Part shown: positions 10,538-19,455 of the stretch, in pieces
How positions within the stretch are numbered: position 1 is the first letter of the stretch
Layout of the letters: each line of letters opens with the position of its first letter
Assembly: GCA_947492175.1 (NCBI GenBank)
Contig: CANLMQ010000003.1
Span: 186,001-250,000 of the forward strand
DNA length: 64,000 bases
Origin: an uncultured Draconibacterium sp.
GTDB lineage: Bacteria; Bacteroidota; Bacteroidia; Bacteroidales; Prolixibacteraceae
Reading direction: 5' to 3'
Position numbers and translations under genes: made by a program
Notes under the pieces: model-generated
The model's database searches: none
What the model was told of the DNA's origin: nothing
Seen by the model: only the letters and a program-made list of their open reading frames with translations

Positions 10538-10722
10538 AAAGTACTGCGATTTTAACTTATTTTACGATTTAAAATAAGACTATAGAATTTTGTAATCTGA
10601 GAATTTTAATAACCAAAAGTTTAGATCGGATAAGTTTGATAGTGGGACTTTCAGAAGCATTGTTACCCCAGAATTAAATCATTTGTAGAAACATTTTAAA
10701 TTAGCTAATTTAGAACTCCTTT

Positions 10723-10754
10723 TTTGCGAGTGAATGCGCGTTAATCTACATTTG
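10723..10754 (+). promoter_or_regulatory. Bacteroidota-type promoter for sdhCAB
   Basis: TTTG at 10723-10726 and TACATTTG at 10747-10754 are separated by 20 bases, matching the -33 TTTG / -7 TAnnTTTG consensus of the primary sigma factor in this phylum. The -7 element lies 46 bases before the sdhC start. Confidence 0.65.
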
Positions 10755-10800
10755 CTCTCGAAAAATGAATTTCAAATACAACCAAAATAAATATTAGATT

Positions 10801-11490
10801 ATGAGCAAATTTTTAACAGCCTCAATTGGAAGAAAATTTGTGATGAGTCTTTCAGGATTATTCCTGATTGTTTTTATCGCTGTCCATTTGGGTCTTAATT
10901 TATTACTGATTTTTGACAACAGTGGTGATTTGTTTAATCAGGGAGCTCACTTTATGGCTACAAACCCGCTGATTAAAGTTATGGAACCTATCCTTGGATT
11001 GGGTTTTGTTATCCACATTGTGTGGTCTTTTTTCCTTGAATACCAAAACTGGAAAGCACGCCCTGTACGTTATGCCAAAAAGAACATGAGTGGAGCAAGC
11101 TCTTGGGCATCGCGCAACATGCTTGTTTTAGGTGGTTTGGTGTTGGTTTTCCTTATCATTCACATCATGAACTTTTTTGTAAAAATGAAGTTTACGGGTG
11201 ATCCGCTTTTAGCAGAAGTGACTATTAATGGAGAACACATGCATAATGCATACGCTTTGGTTTCGGCTGCTTTTATAAACAGTGTGCCACTTGGCGTTTT
11301 CTACATTCTTGGTGGAGCTTTATTGGGAATACATCTTTCTCATGGTTTCTGGTCGGCTTTTCAAACTTTAGGTTTGAACAACAAACACTGGTTAAACCGC
11401 TGGAAAGTAATTGGAAACATTTACGCAGTTCTTATTGCAGTAGGTTACGCAGTTATTCCACTTTATTTTATGTTGGGAATGTATAAATAA
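10801..11490 (+). CDS. sdhC: Succinate dehydrogenase/fumarate reductase cytochrome b subunit
   Basis: The 229-residue integral membrane protein has five predicted membrane helices and conserved histidines in the membrane (for example in VHLGLNLLL and in FVIHIVWS) that fit di-heme b ligation. It matches the single-polypeptide anchor of type-B succinate:quinone oxidoreductases, as in Bacteroides and Wolinella. It anchors the SdhAB dimer and exchanges electrons with menaquinone. sdhA starts 14 bases after the stop and sdhB follows, giving a three-gene operon with a good promoter at 10723-10754 and a terminator at 14266-14298. Confidence 0.93.
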   Translation: MSKFLTASIGRKFVMSLSGLFLIVFIAVHLGLNLLLIFDNSGDLFNQGAHFMATNPLIKVMEPILGLGFVIHIVWSFFLEYQNWKARPVRYAKKNMSGASSWASRNMLVLGGLVLVFLIIHIMNFFVKMKFTGDPLLAEVTINGEHMHNAYALVSAAFINSVPLGVFYILGGALLGIHLSHGFWSAFQTLGLNNKHWLNRWKVIGNIYAVLIAVGYAVIPLYFMLGMYK

Positions 11491-11504
11491 GAAAGGAAAA
11501 AATT

Positions 11505-13445
11505 ATGAGCATATTAGAATCAAAGATACCAGAAGGACCATTAGCCGAAAAGTGGAACAAACACAAGGCTGCTATTAAAGTGGTTAGCCCGGCCAATAAG
11601 CGTAAGCTAGAGGTAATTGTTGTTGGAACCGGTTTAGGTGGTGCTTCGGCAGCTGCTTCGTTGGCTGAATTAGGATATAAAGTAAAAGCATTTTGTTATC
11701 AGGACAGCCCGCGTCGTGCACACTCTATTGCTGCACAGGGTGGTATTAATGCTGCAAAAAACTATCAGAACGATAACGACTCGGTTTTCCGGTTGTTTTA
11801 CGATACAATTAAAGGAGGCGACTACCGTGCACGCGAAGCAAACGTTTACCGTTTGGCTGAAGTTTCGCCAAATATTATCGACCAGTGTGTGGCTCAAGGT
11901 GTTCCGTTTGGCCGCGAATACGGAGGTTTGTTAGATAACCGTTCGTTTGGTGGTGTATTGGTAAGCCGTACTTTTTATGCCCGTGGGCAAACTGGTCAGC
12001 AGTTGCTGATTGGTGCTTACCAGGCATTAAACCGTCAGATTTCGAAAGGTAATGTTGAAATGTACAACCGTCACGAAATGCTCGATGTGGTAAAAATCGA
12101 CGGTAAAGCCCGCGGAATTATTGCCCGCGATTTGGTTTCGGGCGAAGTAAAACGTTTTGGTGCCCATGCCGTTGTAGTTGCAACCGGTGGTTACGGTAAC
12201 GTATTCTTCCTGTCAACAAATGCAATGGGTAGTAACGGTTCGGCAGCTTGGCAATGCTACAAACAAGGCGCAATGATGTCGAATCCTTGTTTTGTTCAAA
12301 TTCACCCAACTTGTATTCCGGTTCATGGCGATCAGCAGTCGAAATTGACTTTAATGTCGGAATCGTTGCGTAACGATGGCCGTGTTTGGGTTCCAAAGAA
12401 AAAAGAAGACGCAGTAAAATTACAGAAAGGTGAAATTGGTCCGAACGATATTAAGGATGAAGACCGTGATTTTTACCTGGAAAGAAGATATCCATCGTAT
12501 GGTAACCTTGTTCCGCGTGATGTTGCTTCGCGTGCAGCAAAAGAGCGTTGCGACGAAGGATTTGGTGTAAACGCCGAAGGAAAAGCAGTTTTCCTTGACT
12601 TTAAATATGCCATTGAGCGTTTGGGAAAAGATGTAATTGCAGCTCGTTATGGAAACTTATTCCAGATGTACGAAAAAATTACTGACGTAGATCCTTATAA
12701 AGCTCCAATGATGATTTATCCTGCAATCCACTATTCTATGGGTGGAACTTGGGTAGATTATAACCTGATGACAACCGTTCCTGGTTTGTACTCGATTGGT
12801 GAAGCGAATTTCTCTGATCATGGTGCGAACCGTTTGGGAGCTTCTGCCTTAATGCAAGGTTTGGCCGATGGTTATTTCATTCTGCCGTACACAATTGGTG
12901 ATTACCTGGCTGATGAAATTATGGTTCCAACAATTGATGTGAAGGCTCCTGAGTTCGACGCTGCAGAAAAAGCGGTTACCGGACGTATTGAAAAGCTATT
13001 CAATATTAAAGGTTCGAAACCGGTTGATTACTTCCACAAAAAATTAGGACAAATTATGTGGGATTACGTGGGAATGGCCCGTAACGAAGCAGGTTTGAAA
13101 AAAGCAATTGAAGAGATCAAAAAAATACGTGCTGAATTCTGGAAAGATGTTCGTATTCCTGGTGAGTTGAACAACCTGAATCCGGAATTGGAAAAAGCAG
13201 GACGTGTTGCCGATTTCCTTGATATTGGTGAATTGATGGCTCGCGATGCGCTTGACAGAAACGAATCGTGTGGTGGACACTTCCGCGAAGAGTCGGCCAC
13301 CGAAGAGGGTGAAGCTAAACGTAACGACGAGAAATTTACCTATGTTTCGTGCTGGGAGTATAAGGGAGAAGGCGAAGAGCCGGTATTGCATAAAGAAGAC
13401 TTGGTATTTGAAAACGTGAAGCTGACTCAGCGCTCGTACAAATAA
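11505..13445 (+). CDS. sdhA: Succinate dehydrogenase/fumarate reductase flavoprotein subunit
   Basis: The 646-residue protein carries a Rossmann GxGxxG (GTGLGG, residues 41-46) and the AHSIAAQGG motif, whose His near residue 73 is the expected covalent FAD site. It also has the HPTC substrate-site motif and the C-terminal SHR/HFR region (CGGHFRE). These mark the catalytic subunit that interconverts succinate and fumarate. Length is typical of type-B enzymes. The gene lies between sdhC and sdhB. In Bacteroidota such enzymes work as fumarate reductase in anaerobic respiration and as succinate dehydrogenase with oxygen, and the sequence alone does not decide the direction. Confidence 0.96.
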   Translation: MSILESKIPEGPLAEKWNKHKAAIKVVSPANKRKLEVIVVGTGLGGASAAASLAELGYKVKAFCYQDSPRRAHSIAAQGGINAAKNYQNDNDSVFRLFYDTIKGGDYRAREANVYRLAEVSPNIIDQCVAQGVPFGREYGGLLDNRSFGGVLVSRTFYARGQTGQQLLIGAYQALNRQISKGNVEMYNRHEMLDVVKIDGKARGIIARDLVSGEVKRFGAHAVVVATGGYGNVFFLSTNAMGSNGSAAWQCYKQGAMMSNPCFVQIHPTCIPVHGDQQSKLTLMSESLRNDGRVWVPKKKEDAVKLQKGEIGPNDIKDEDRDFYLERRYPSYGNLVPRDVASRAAKERCDEGFGVNAEGKAVFLDFKYAIERLGKDVIAARYGNLFQMYEKITDVDPYKAPMMIYPAIHYSMGGTWVDYNLMTTVPGLYSIGEANFSDHGANRLGASALMQGLADGYFILPYTIGDYLADEIMVPTIDVKAPEFDAAEKAVTGRIEKLFNIKGSKPVDYFHKKLGQIMWDYVGMARNEAGLKKAIEEIKKIRAEFWKDVRIPGELNNLNPELEKAGRVADFLDIGELMARDALDRNESCGGHFREESATEEGEAKRNDEKFTYVSCWEYKGEGEEPVLHKEDLVFENVKLTQRSYK

Positions 13446-13480
13446 TCAGGTAAAATTATAAATCATAAATCTGTAAGATT

Positions 13481-14242
13481 ATGGCTGATAAAATTTTGAA
13501 AAAACTCAAAATAAAAGTTTGGAGGCAAAACAACGCCAAGTCCAAAGGAAAATTTGAAACATATACAATAGAGAATATTTCTACCGGGTCTTCTTTCCTT
13601 GAAATGATGGATATTTTAAATTTCCAACTGATTGAAGAAGGAATTGATCCGATTGCTTTCGACCACGATTGTCGCGAAGGTATTTGTGGTACATGTAGTT
13701 TATACATCAATGGCCGTCCGCACGGACCAGACACTGAGGTTACTACTTGCCAGTTGCACATGCGTAAATTTAAAGATGGTGAGACTATTACCATTGAACC
13801 ATGGCGTGCAAGTGCTTTTCCGGTAATTAAAGATCTTGTGGTTGACCGTACCGCTTTTGAAAAAATTCTTCAGGCAGGTGGTTTCGTATCGGTAAATACA
13901 GGTGGTGTACCTGATGCAAATACGATTCCGGTTCCTCGCGAAGATGCAGAAGAATCGATGGACGCTGCTGCTTGTATCGGTTGTGGAGCATGTGTTGCAG
14001 CATGTAAAAATGCTTCGGCTATGTTGTTTGTTTCGGCAAAAGTTTCTCACCTGGCTAAATTGCCACAGGGTAAAGTTGAAGCTGCCAGCCGTGCCAAAAA
14101 CATGGTAGCCAAAATGGACGAACTTGGTTTTGGAGGATGTACCAATACACAGGCTTGTGAGGCTGAATGTCCGAAGAGCATTTCTATTACAAATATTGCA
14201 CGTTTAAACCGCGAATATTTGTGTGCAAAAATCAGCGAGTAG
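13481..14242 (+). CDS. sdhB: Succinate dehydrogenase/fumarate reductase iron-sulfur subunit
   Basis: The 253-residue protein has the [2Fe-2S] cysteines C64, C69, C72 and C90 in an N-terminal ferredoxin fold. A ferredoxin-like motif follows near residues 165-175 (CIGCGACVAAC), and a second cysteine cluster near 222-233 (CTNTQACEAECP) provides ligands for the [4Fe-4S] and [3Fe-4S] centres. It passes electrons between the flavin in SdhA and the hemes in SdhC. It is the last gene of the operon and is followed directly by a rho-independent terminator. Confidence 0.95.
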   Translation: MADKILKKLKIKVWRQNNAKSKGKFETYTIENISTGSSFLEMMDILNFQLIEEGIDPIAFDHDCREGICGTCSLYINGRPHGPDTEVTTCQLHMRKFKDGETITIEPWRASAFPVIKDLVVDRTAFEKILQAGGFVSVNTGGVPDANTIPVPREDAEESMDAAACIGCGACVAACKNASAMLFVSAKVSHLAKLPQGKVEAASRAKNMVAKMDELGFGGCTNTQACEAECPKSISITNIARLNREYLCAKISE

Positions 14243-14265
14243 AATTTAAATTTCGCGCTATATAT

Positions 14266-14298
14266 AAAAGCCTTCTCAGCAATGAGGAGGCTTTTTTT
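14266..14298 (+). terminator. Rho-independent terminator after sdhB
   Basis: AAAAGCCTTCTCA pairs with TGAGGAGGCTTTT with one G-T pair around a GCAA loop, followed by seven T. It starts 24 bases after the sdhB stop. Confidence 0.85.
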
Positions 14299-14667
14299 GT
14301 GAGAAATTGTCTTTAGTAATTGACAGGTCGGCAAATAGAGCGCCAAAAGAATTGTTAATTAAAGAGATAAAACAAGCATAATAGAGCTTGTCAGTTCAAA
14401 ATGAGCTATCAAGAAAGAGCATGAATATAAGCTGGTTTTAGCGATTGTGAGTTCTATGGGCCACGAGTAGAATTCAGAATACTGCTTAATATTTTAAGTT
14501 GAAATATAGTGTTTGGGCTGATTTATATTCAAGTTAAAAGGTCTTGTTTTTGGCAGAAATGACTTCTTTGGGATCGTTAATTCACAGCTATGTGTGCATA
14601 AGTCCGTTTGCGAACAAGTGAATCTGAGTGGTCAATTCCGTATATTCGCATAAACACTCAGGAGATT
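14299..14667. other. Intergenic region, nothing recognised
   Basis: About 370 bases between the sdh terminator and the next gene hold no convincing reading frame, RNA gene or repeat. The final bases contain an AGGAG just before the ATG at 14668. Confidence 0.5.
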
Positions 14668-15408
14668 ATGCCATACAGACGTTTACCAACTACGGACAAA
14701 GCAAGGATTCGCGCACTAAATGCAGCGCTGGGGAAAGTGATTAAGCAGAATGGCAAAAAGCTGGCCTTCTCAAATCACTCAGTTGAGGAGCTTCAAAATG
14801 TAAAAAACAATTTTGAAAATCATCTTACTCAATACGAACTCGATACCAAACTTCAATCAGAAAACATAAAAGTTTATAAAACGGCTTTTGATACTGCAAA
14901 GATGTATGTTTCGCATTTTATGCAGGTTCTACTATTTGCTTCCGAAAGAGGTGAAATAAATGGTGGTATTAAATATTATGGAGGGTTAGATACTTTCGGG
15001 GGGAAATTGCCACCGTTAAATACCGAAGCCGAAATTCTGGAATGGGGTAATAAGATGGTAAAGGGTGAGCAGGAGCGTAAACAAAATGGAGGAAGCGCCA
15101 TATATAATCCGTCGATTGCACTCGTAAATTTTAAGGTGGAAGAATTGCATGATGCAGCCGTATTTCAACAAACTCTAAAGCGTAATACATTGCGTTCGTT
15201 CGATAAAATGCAAAACCTGCGAAAGCTCACAAACGATTTTATCAGTAAGTTATGGACTGAAATAGAAGAGACTGTCGAAGCGGAATCACCAAAGCAAAAA
15301 CGACAAATTGCGCAGGAATATGGTATTGTTTATGTTTTCAGAAGAAACGAAAAGAAAAAGATGAATGCCGAGGAGCTGCAAACCGATTTGTTATTCGAGT
15401 TTGCTTAA
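14668..15408 (+). CDS. Hypothetical protein, Bacteroidota-type, helical
   Basis: This gene is not assigned to a named family. The frame extends upstream to an ATG at 14608, but the ATG at 14668 is preferred. It is preceded by AGGAG at a good distance, and the product then begins MPYRRLPTTDKARIRAL, the kind of compact conserved N-terminus expected of a real start. The 246-residue product is charged, has no signal peptide or membrane segment, and looks mainly helical. The centre holds a glycine-rich stretch (INGGIKYYGGLDTFGGKLPP). It converges with and overlaps the CPBP protease gene by 18 bases. No function is proposed. Confidence 0.7.
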   Translation: MPYRRLPTTDKARIRALNAALGKVIKQNGKKLAFSNHSVEELQNVKNNFENHLTQYELDTKLQSENIKVYKTAFDTAKMYVSHFMQVLLFASERGEINGGIKYYGGLDTFGGKLPPLNTEAEILEWGNKMVKGEQERKQNGGSAIYNPSIALVNFKVEELHDAAVFQQTLKRNTLRSFDKMQNLRKLTNDFISKLWTEIEETVEAESPKQKRQIAQEYGIVYVFRRNEKKKMNAEELQTDLLFEFA

Positions 15409-16347
15409 GGCAGGTTCATCAAGTACTATTTGATTCCCGTTATTCTGTCTTTTAATAATCAGCATAAAAGCAATAATCAGCACCAGGCTAAAAGCAGCCA
15501 TGTAATAACTGTCGCTAGTTGATCCGATTTCTTCAAAGTCGGGGCTTATTAGCCCGTTATTTATCAAATACATTCCAACAACGGCAAAAGCGTTGTTTAA
15601 AAAATGGCCAACAATGGGTAGCCACATCGAGCCACTCCAAATCAGCATATAACCAAATATAGCACCTAAAAGTACGCGTGGAACAAAACCATAAAACTGC
15701 ATATGTAATGCGCTAAAAAGAATGGCAGAAATCCAGATTCCCCAATGGTAACTTTTGGTCATGTTGGTGAATATGCGTTGAATAACGCCACGGAACAACA
15801 ATTCTTCGCCAATGGCTGGTAGAAAGGCAATCATAAAAACATTAAATGCCAGTCCGGGAATTGTTTTTACATCGAGAAATGCTTTGGTTATTATTGCCGC
15901 ATTTTCCTCCGATTCTTTCATCCACTGTTCAATTCCCGACATCCATTCAGGAAACGACATATTGTTATTTAATTCGCCGATAAAATTGATGAAAGGGCCG
16001 GCAAAGAACATTAACAATAGAATCAGAAAAAATGATGATGAATTTGCGGACTTGTTCAAATAGAGGTACTCCTTGACTTTACCATGAAAAAAGTAGCCCA
16101 GAATAATGGGTGGAACAATGAATAATCCAATGGCTTGTACTGTTTGGAAATACTTTAGGATGGCAATGTTTTCAGGATTTTCGAAATCGCTGATCGAAGG
16201 AATATTCATTACTGACTCTAGTCCAAATACAGGCAAAGCAATAATCAGCGACAGCACCATAAACGCCAAAAAGCAAGCGAGAATTACAAAAGCTGAGAAT
16301 AAAAACTGAGAGAAGGGCTTCATGTCCCTGAACGCTGTAAATGCCAT
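15391..16347 (-). CDS. CPBP-family intramembrane metalloprotease (CAAX/Abi type)
   Basis: The 318-residue protein has about eight membrane helices. It carries the CPBP motifs EELLFRG (motif 1, about residue 185), a following His region (ILFSALHMQFYG) and HFLNNAF (motif 3). These residues bind metal in Rce1-type prenyl-endopeptidases. Bacterial members cleave membrane proteins or help with bacteriocin immunity, and the substrate here is unknown. The 3' end overlaps the convergent hypothetical gene by 18 bases. Confidence 0.88.
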   Translation of the reverse strand: MAFTAFRDMKPFSQFLFSAFVILACFLAFMVLSLIIALPVFGLESVMNIPSISDFENPENIAILKYFQTVQAIGLFIVPPIILGYFFHGKVKEYLYLNKSANSSSFFLILLLMFFAGPFINFIGELNNNMSFPEWMSGIEQWMKESEENAAIITKAFLDVKTIPGLAFNVFMIAFLPAIGEELLFRGVIQRIFTNMTKSYHWGIWISAILFSALHMQFYGFVPRVLLGAIFGYMLIWSGSMWLPIVGHFLNNAFAVVGMYLINNGLISPDFEEIGSTSDSYYMAAFSLVLIIAFMLIIKRQNNGNQIVLDEPALSKLE

Positions 16348-16367
16348 ATCTTATTCGTTATTTACAG

Positions 16368-16375
16368 CAAAGATA
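16368..16375 (-). promoter_or_regulatory. Candidate -7 element for the CPBP gene
   Basis: The minus strand reads TATCTTTG, an exact TAnnTTTG match, 20 bases before the CPBP start. No clear TTTG was seen at the -33 position. Confidence 0.4.
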
Positions 16376-16445
16376 GTTTTTTTGGAGAAGTAACATAAAT
16401 GAGTATGTTGCTCTCTTGAAAGAGGGTACGCTGTTTTAGAAGAAG

Positions 16446-16485
16446 CCTGCCCTTCTTTGCAAAATTCACCTTATTGAAGGGCAGG
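16446..16485 (-). other. 10-bp stem-loop between DUF1080 and CPBP genes
   Basis: CCTGCCCTTC (16446-16455) and GAAGGGCAGG (16476-16485) pair perfectly around a 20-base loop. On the minus strand it follows the DUF1080 stop by 14 bases and is succeeded by a pyrimidine-rich CTTCTTCT, so it may end that transcript weakly. Confidence 0.5.
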
Positions 16486-16499
16486 ATCAAGAGATATTG

Positions 16500-17213
16500 T
16501 TAAAGCTCCCTTATTTTAATATTGCGAAACATGGTTAGTCCACCGTGGTCTTGTAGTCCAATGTGACCTGTTTTTCCCATACCATAATGGGGAGCGTTGG
16601 CCCATTTGCTTTTGGCTTTAATTGCTTCCCATTTGTCTGTCCAAAGTTCGTAGTCTACTACTTTGGTGCCGTTTAGCCAATGTTCAACATGTGGCCCATC
16701 CACAATAATTTTAGTTGTGTTCCACTCATTTATTGGCGCCACTTTTGCGTTTTGAGGTGCATGCATGGCATAGTTTGCTCCCGAGTATTGATTTGCTTCA
16801 AGTTTTGTAGGCCAACCTTTATCGTCAATAAGCTGGTATTCCGGTCCCGATTCGTAAATGGCATTTGTAAGCCCTTCCTGAACGTGGAAGAAAATCCCTG
16901 AATTGCTTTCGGGAGTCACTTTCCATTCCAGGTACAATTCAAAATTTGTATACTGTTTTTTTGTAATTATATCACCTCCATGATCAGAGCCAACGCCCGA
17001 ATTGTTAAGTTCGCCGTTAATTATCTTCCATCCGGTAACTTTACCTCCGTTAAAGGTTTTCCAGTTGTCAAGCGATTTCCCGTCAAAAAGTAATTCCCAT
17101 CCTTCGCTGATTTCTTTTTTTGTTAATATGTTTGTTTTGTCCTTTGAGTCCGAGGAGCAGGAACTTAGAAATACGATGCCACTTAAAAGTATTAAAAAGG
17201 TAAAACTTTTCAT
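16500..17213 (-). CDS. DUF1080 / 3-keto-disaccharide hydrolase-domain lipoprotein
   Basis: The 237-residue protein has a lipoprotein signal with Cys near residue 19 (LSSCSSD). A single concanavalin-like domain follows, with the family sequence GWELLFDGKSLDNWK, then NFELYLEWKV and SNSGIFFHV. Members of Pfam 3keto-disac_hyd act on 3-keto-glycosides or bind sugars, and they often occur beside Gfo/Idh/MocA oxidoreductases. A Tat-exported Gfo/Idh protein is encoded in this window at 35154-36494, but not nearby. Activity is assigned by family only. Confidence 0.85.
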   Translation of the reverse strand: MKSFTFLILLSGIVFLSSCSSDSKDKTNILTKKEISEGWELLFDGKSLDNWKTFNGGKVTGWKIINGELNNSGVGSDHGGDIITKKQYTNFELYLEWKVTPESNSGIFFHVQEGLTNAIYESGPEYQLIDDKGWPTKLEANQYSGANYAMHAPQNAKVAPINEWNTTKIIVDGPHVEHWLNGTKVVDYELWTDKWEAIKAKSKWANAPHYGMGKTGHIGLQDHGGLTMFRNIKIREL

Positions 17214-17357
17214 TGTAACGATGATTTAGGTTATAAAGAAATGTAAAAGTACAAATTCGACCGAAAAGTCAATTTCTATTCAATTTTTTTTCTGAAGAAT
17301 GAATAAACAAAGCGTAATTCGAGGTAACTTTATCTGTATCATATAAAAACGAAGGTA

Positions 17358-18146
17358 TTGAAACTTGAGAAAAGTATTATCGGAATGGTGCACGTTGGGG
17401 CTTTACCGGGCACACCAAAACATAGTCAGTCTGTTCAATCAATAATTGTAAATGCGGTTAGCGATGCAAAAATTTTGGAACAGGAAGGAGTGGATGCAAT
17501 TATGATCGAGAATATGCATGACCGGCCGTATCTGAATCGAATTGTTGGACCTGAAATTGTGGCGGTAATGACTGCTGTTGCCTGTCGGTTGCGAACGGAG
17601 GTTTCTGTTCCGCTTGGAATTCAGGTTTTGGCTGGGGCTAATAAAGAAGCGTTAGCGGTTGCTTTGGCGGCAGACTTTGATTTTATTCGTGCCGAAGGAT
17701 TTGTATTTGGTCATTTGGCAGATGAGGGAATGATGAACAGCGACGCCGGAGAATTACTGCGTTACAGGAAACATATAGGGGCAGAACACATTCAGATATT
17801 TGCTGATGTTAAAAAGAAACACTCTTCTCATGCTCTTTCAGGTGATGTTTCGGTAGCGAATACTTCCAGAGCTGCCGAGTTCTTTTTAGTTGACGGGGTA
17901 ATTGTTACCGGCTCTGCAACAGGAGAAAATGCTGCATTAGAGGATGTGAAAAACGTGAAAGAATCGGTTACAGTACCCGTATTGATAGGTTCGGGTATCA
18001 ATGTGGACAATATTCAGGAATATTGGAATATTGCCGATGGTTTTATTGTTGGTTCGTCGTTTAAAAGAGATGGATACTGGGAAAATGAGGTGGATGAAAA
18101 AAGGGTAAGGGGATTTATTCGAAGAGTGAATTCTTTTAAAAGATAG
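17358..18146 (+). CDS. BtpA/SgcQ-family TIM-barrel protein
   Basis: The 262-residue product matches BtpA-like proteins, with IIGMVHVGALPGTPKH at the start, GVDAIMIENMHDRPY around residue 46 and VPVLIGSGI near the C-terminus. The start is TTG 17358. The next Met (residue 10) would cut into the conserved first strand, so TTG is preferred. BtpA was linked to photosystem I stability in cyanobacteria and SgcQ to a sugar operon, but the biochemical role of the family is not established. The gene stands alone between the DUF1080 gene (divergent) and a 460-base gap. Confidence 0.8.
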   Translation: MKLEKSIIGMVHVGALPGTPKHSQSVQSIIVNAVSDAKILEQEGVDAIMIENMHDRPYLNRIVGPEIVAVMTAVACRLRTEVSVPLGIQVLAGANKEALAVALAADFDFIRAEGFVFGHLADEGMMNSDAGELLRYRKHIGAEHIQIFADVKKKHSSHALSGDVSVANTSRAAEFFLVDGVIVTGSATGENAALEDVKNVKESVTVPVLIGSGINVDNIQEYWNIADGFIVGSSFKRDGYWENEVDEKRVRGFIRRVNSFKR

Positions 18147-18608
18147 TTGTGTCTTTTTGTTCGTATTAGCCCATCTTCAGAAATCGTGAAGGGATGCTGG
18201 CGGTTTCAAATTGTCGCAAATCGCGAGTAAAATATATCTATTATTCGGTAAAAACTGCTCAAAAATATCATTTGTTAATTTTATTTGTGTGTTAAATGTC
18301 TTGTGTATTTATGGTTAACCGGTTGTTGGTTAATATTAAAGGCATATTTTTGATGTGTAAACCATAAAGACAATCACAGGCCCAAACGGGGACACTAAAA
18401 CTTCAATAAATAAGAATTGAATAAAAATGATTCAGTTTAGTACTGTTGTGTAGTCAATTATCCGATAAATTGTGATCACCAACAGACGTAGGTTGGTGAT
18501 CGGAATTTGTATTTATCTGTTTTGGATTTTACGGTGTTAGAGAAAACCGGTATACGTTTGGAAAATTGACTTTGCTGCATATTATTTTGAATCCTAAAAA
18601 GGTGAATT
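18147..18608. other. Long intergenic region with one stem-loop
   Basis: No gene was found in these 462 bases. GGTTAACC at 18313-18320 is a short palindrome in a run of GGTT repeats. The clearest structure is the stem-loop at 18474-18501. The region probably holds the leader of the CBM48 gene. Confidence 0.5.
18474..18501. other. Stem-loop upstream of the CBM48 gene
   Basis: GATCACCAAC (18474-18483) and GTTGGTGATC (18492-18501) pair perfectly around an eight-base loop. No T run follows. It lies 107 bases before the CBM48 start and could be an operator or leader RNA element. Confidence 0.5.
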
Positions 18609-18920
18609 ATGAGTATAAAAAAACAGTATTTGAAAAGCGAACCTGTATGTAAATTATCTTTCAGAGTTTCAAAAGAACAAGTAGACAGCGCTGATTCAGT
18701 AAAAATTGTAGGTGAATTTAACGATTGGAGTATGGATGTTGAACCAATGAAAAAACTGAAAAGCGGGGATTTCACGCAAACATTAAAATTAGAAACAGAA
18801 AAAGAGTATCAGTTTAAATATGTGGTTAACGATTCTGTCTGGATTAATGATGAAGAAGCCGACAAGATGGTCCCCAATGGTATTACCGAAGGTGAATTTA
18901 ACTCTGCGCTTGTGCTATAG
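18609..18920 (+). CDS. Free-standing CBM48 / isoamylase N-terminal-domain protein
   Basis: The 103-residue protein is essentially one early-set domain of the AMPK-beta/isoamylase type. It shows VKIVGEFNDWS near residue 34 and YQFKYVVNDSVWINDEEAD near 73, which include the glycogen-contacting tryptophans of the family. There is no signal peptide and no catalytic domain. Such single-domain proteins occur in Bacteroidota and probably bind glycogen or phosphorylated partners in the cytoplasm, but their role is not established. The ATG is preceded by AAAAAGGTGAATT. The transcript likely continues about 210 bases beyond the stop to the terminator at 19130. Confidence 0.8.
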   Translation: MSIKKQYLKSEPVCKLSFRVSKEQVDSADSVKIVGEFNDWSMDVEPMKKLKSGDFTQTLKLETEKEYQFKYVVNDSVWINDEEADKMVPNGITEGEFNSALVL

Positions 18921-19129
18921 TTATGAGACACGTCTTTCGTGACAAATAATAGTATTTAGAACAGTTTGATAAATTGATGCGTAAGCATTCGGTTCGGCTG
19001 AATTTGTGGTTCTGTTACGCCCGGTTTCCAGCAAGGATGCACAAGTACAGATTTAAGCCCGAAATCAACTGGCGAAAAAATTACACAGTTCGGAATTCTC
19101 AAAATCCGGCAACAATAGAATATTTCTAT

Positions 19130-19176
19130 CAGAAAACCACTCTTTCTATCATCGAAAAAGTGGTTTTCTGTTTTTT
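19130..19176 (+). terminator. Strong rho-independent terminator
   Basis: CAGAAAACCACT (19130-19141) and AGTGGTTTTCTG (19159-19170) pair perfectly, with an inner TTTC/GAAA extension, followed by six T. It lies 210 bases after the CBM48 stop and implies an unusually long 3' untranslated region. Confidence 0.85.
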
Positions 19177-19410
19177 AAATTATTGCTTCTTTAGGAATGT
19201 ATAAAGCATAATAGATGATGTTGCAACAAGCTACATAACATAAGTATGAATATGCAGCAAAGGTAGCGGTTGCACAGGAGTGAGGGAAGAATGTGTGAAA
19301 GGCTTGAATAGGCTCTTAGGCAAAGAAGAAATACCGTTAATTAAGATTTACTTCTATTTAACTCTAATGATTTTAAAGAAGTTGAATCTCCATAGGCTTT
19401 AAAAAATTTC

Positions 19411-19418
19411 TATATTTG
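19411..19418 (+). promoter_or_regulatory. Candidate -7 element for ileS
   Basis: TATATTTG matches TAnnTTTG exactly, 37 bases before the ileS start. No good TTTG is present at the expected -33 spacing. Confidence 0.45.
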
Positions 19419-19455
19419 CATATTTTTTAAAATCAGAAGATTATAGCATATTCTC

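Larger units (their letters stand above)
18921..19455. other. Intergenic region with terminator and ileS promoter
   Basis: This 535-base gap holds the terminator at 19130-19176 and a -7 element for ileS at 19411-19418. A 76-codon frame at 18974-19204 reads through the terminator and has no recognisable features, so it is not called. The rest shows nothing I can support. Confidence 0.5.

Noticed and set aside
12118..12396. 92-codon minus-strand frame inside sdhA
   Set aside because: It is the shadow of a strongly conserved gene and shows no motif of its own.
18974..19204. 76-codon plus-strand frame after the CBM48 gene
   Set aside because: It reads straight through a strong terminator hairpin, has no family pattern or signal, and its composition is that of non-coding DNA.
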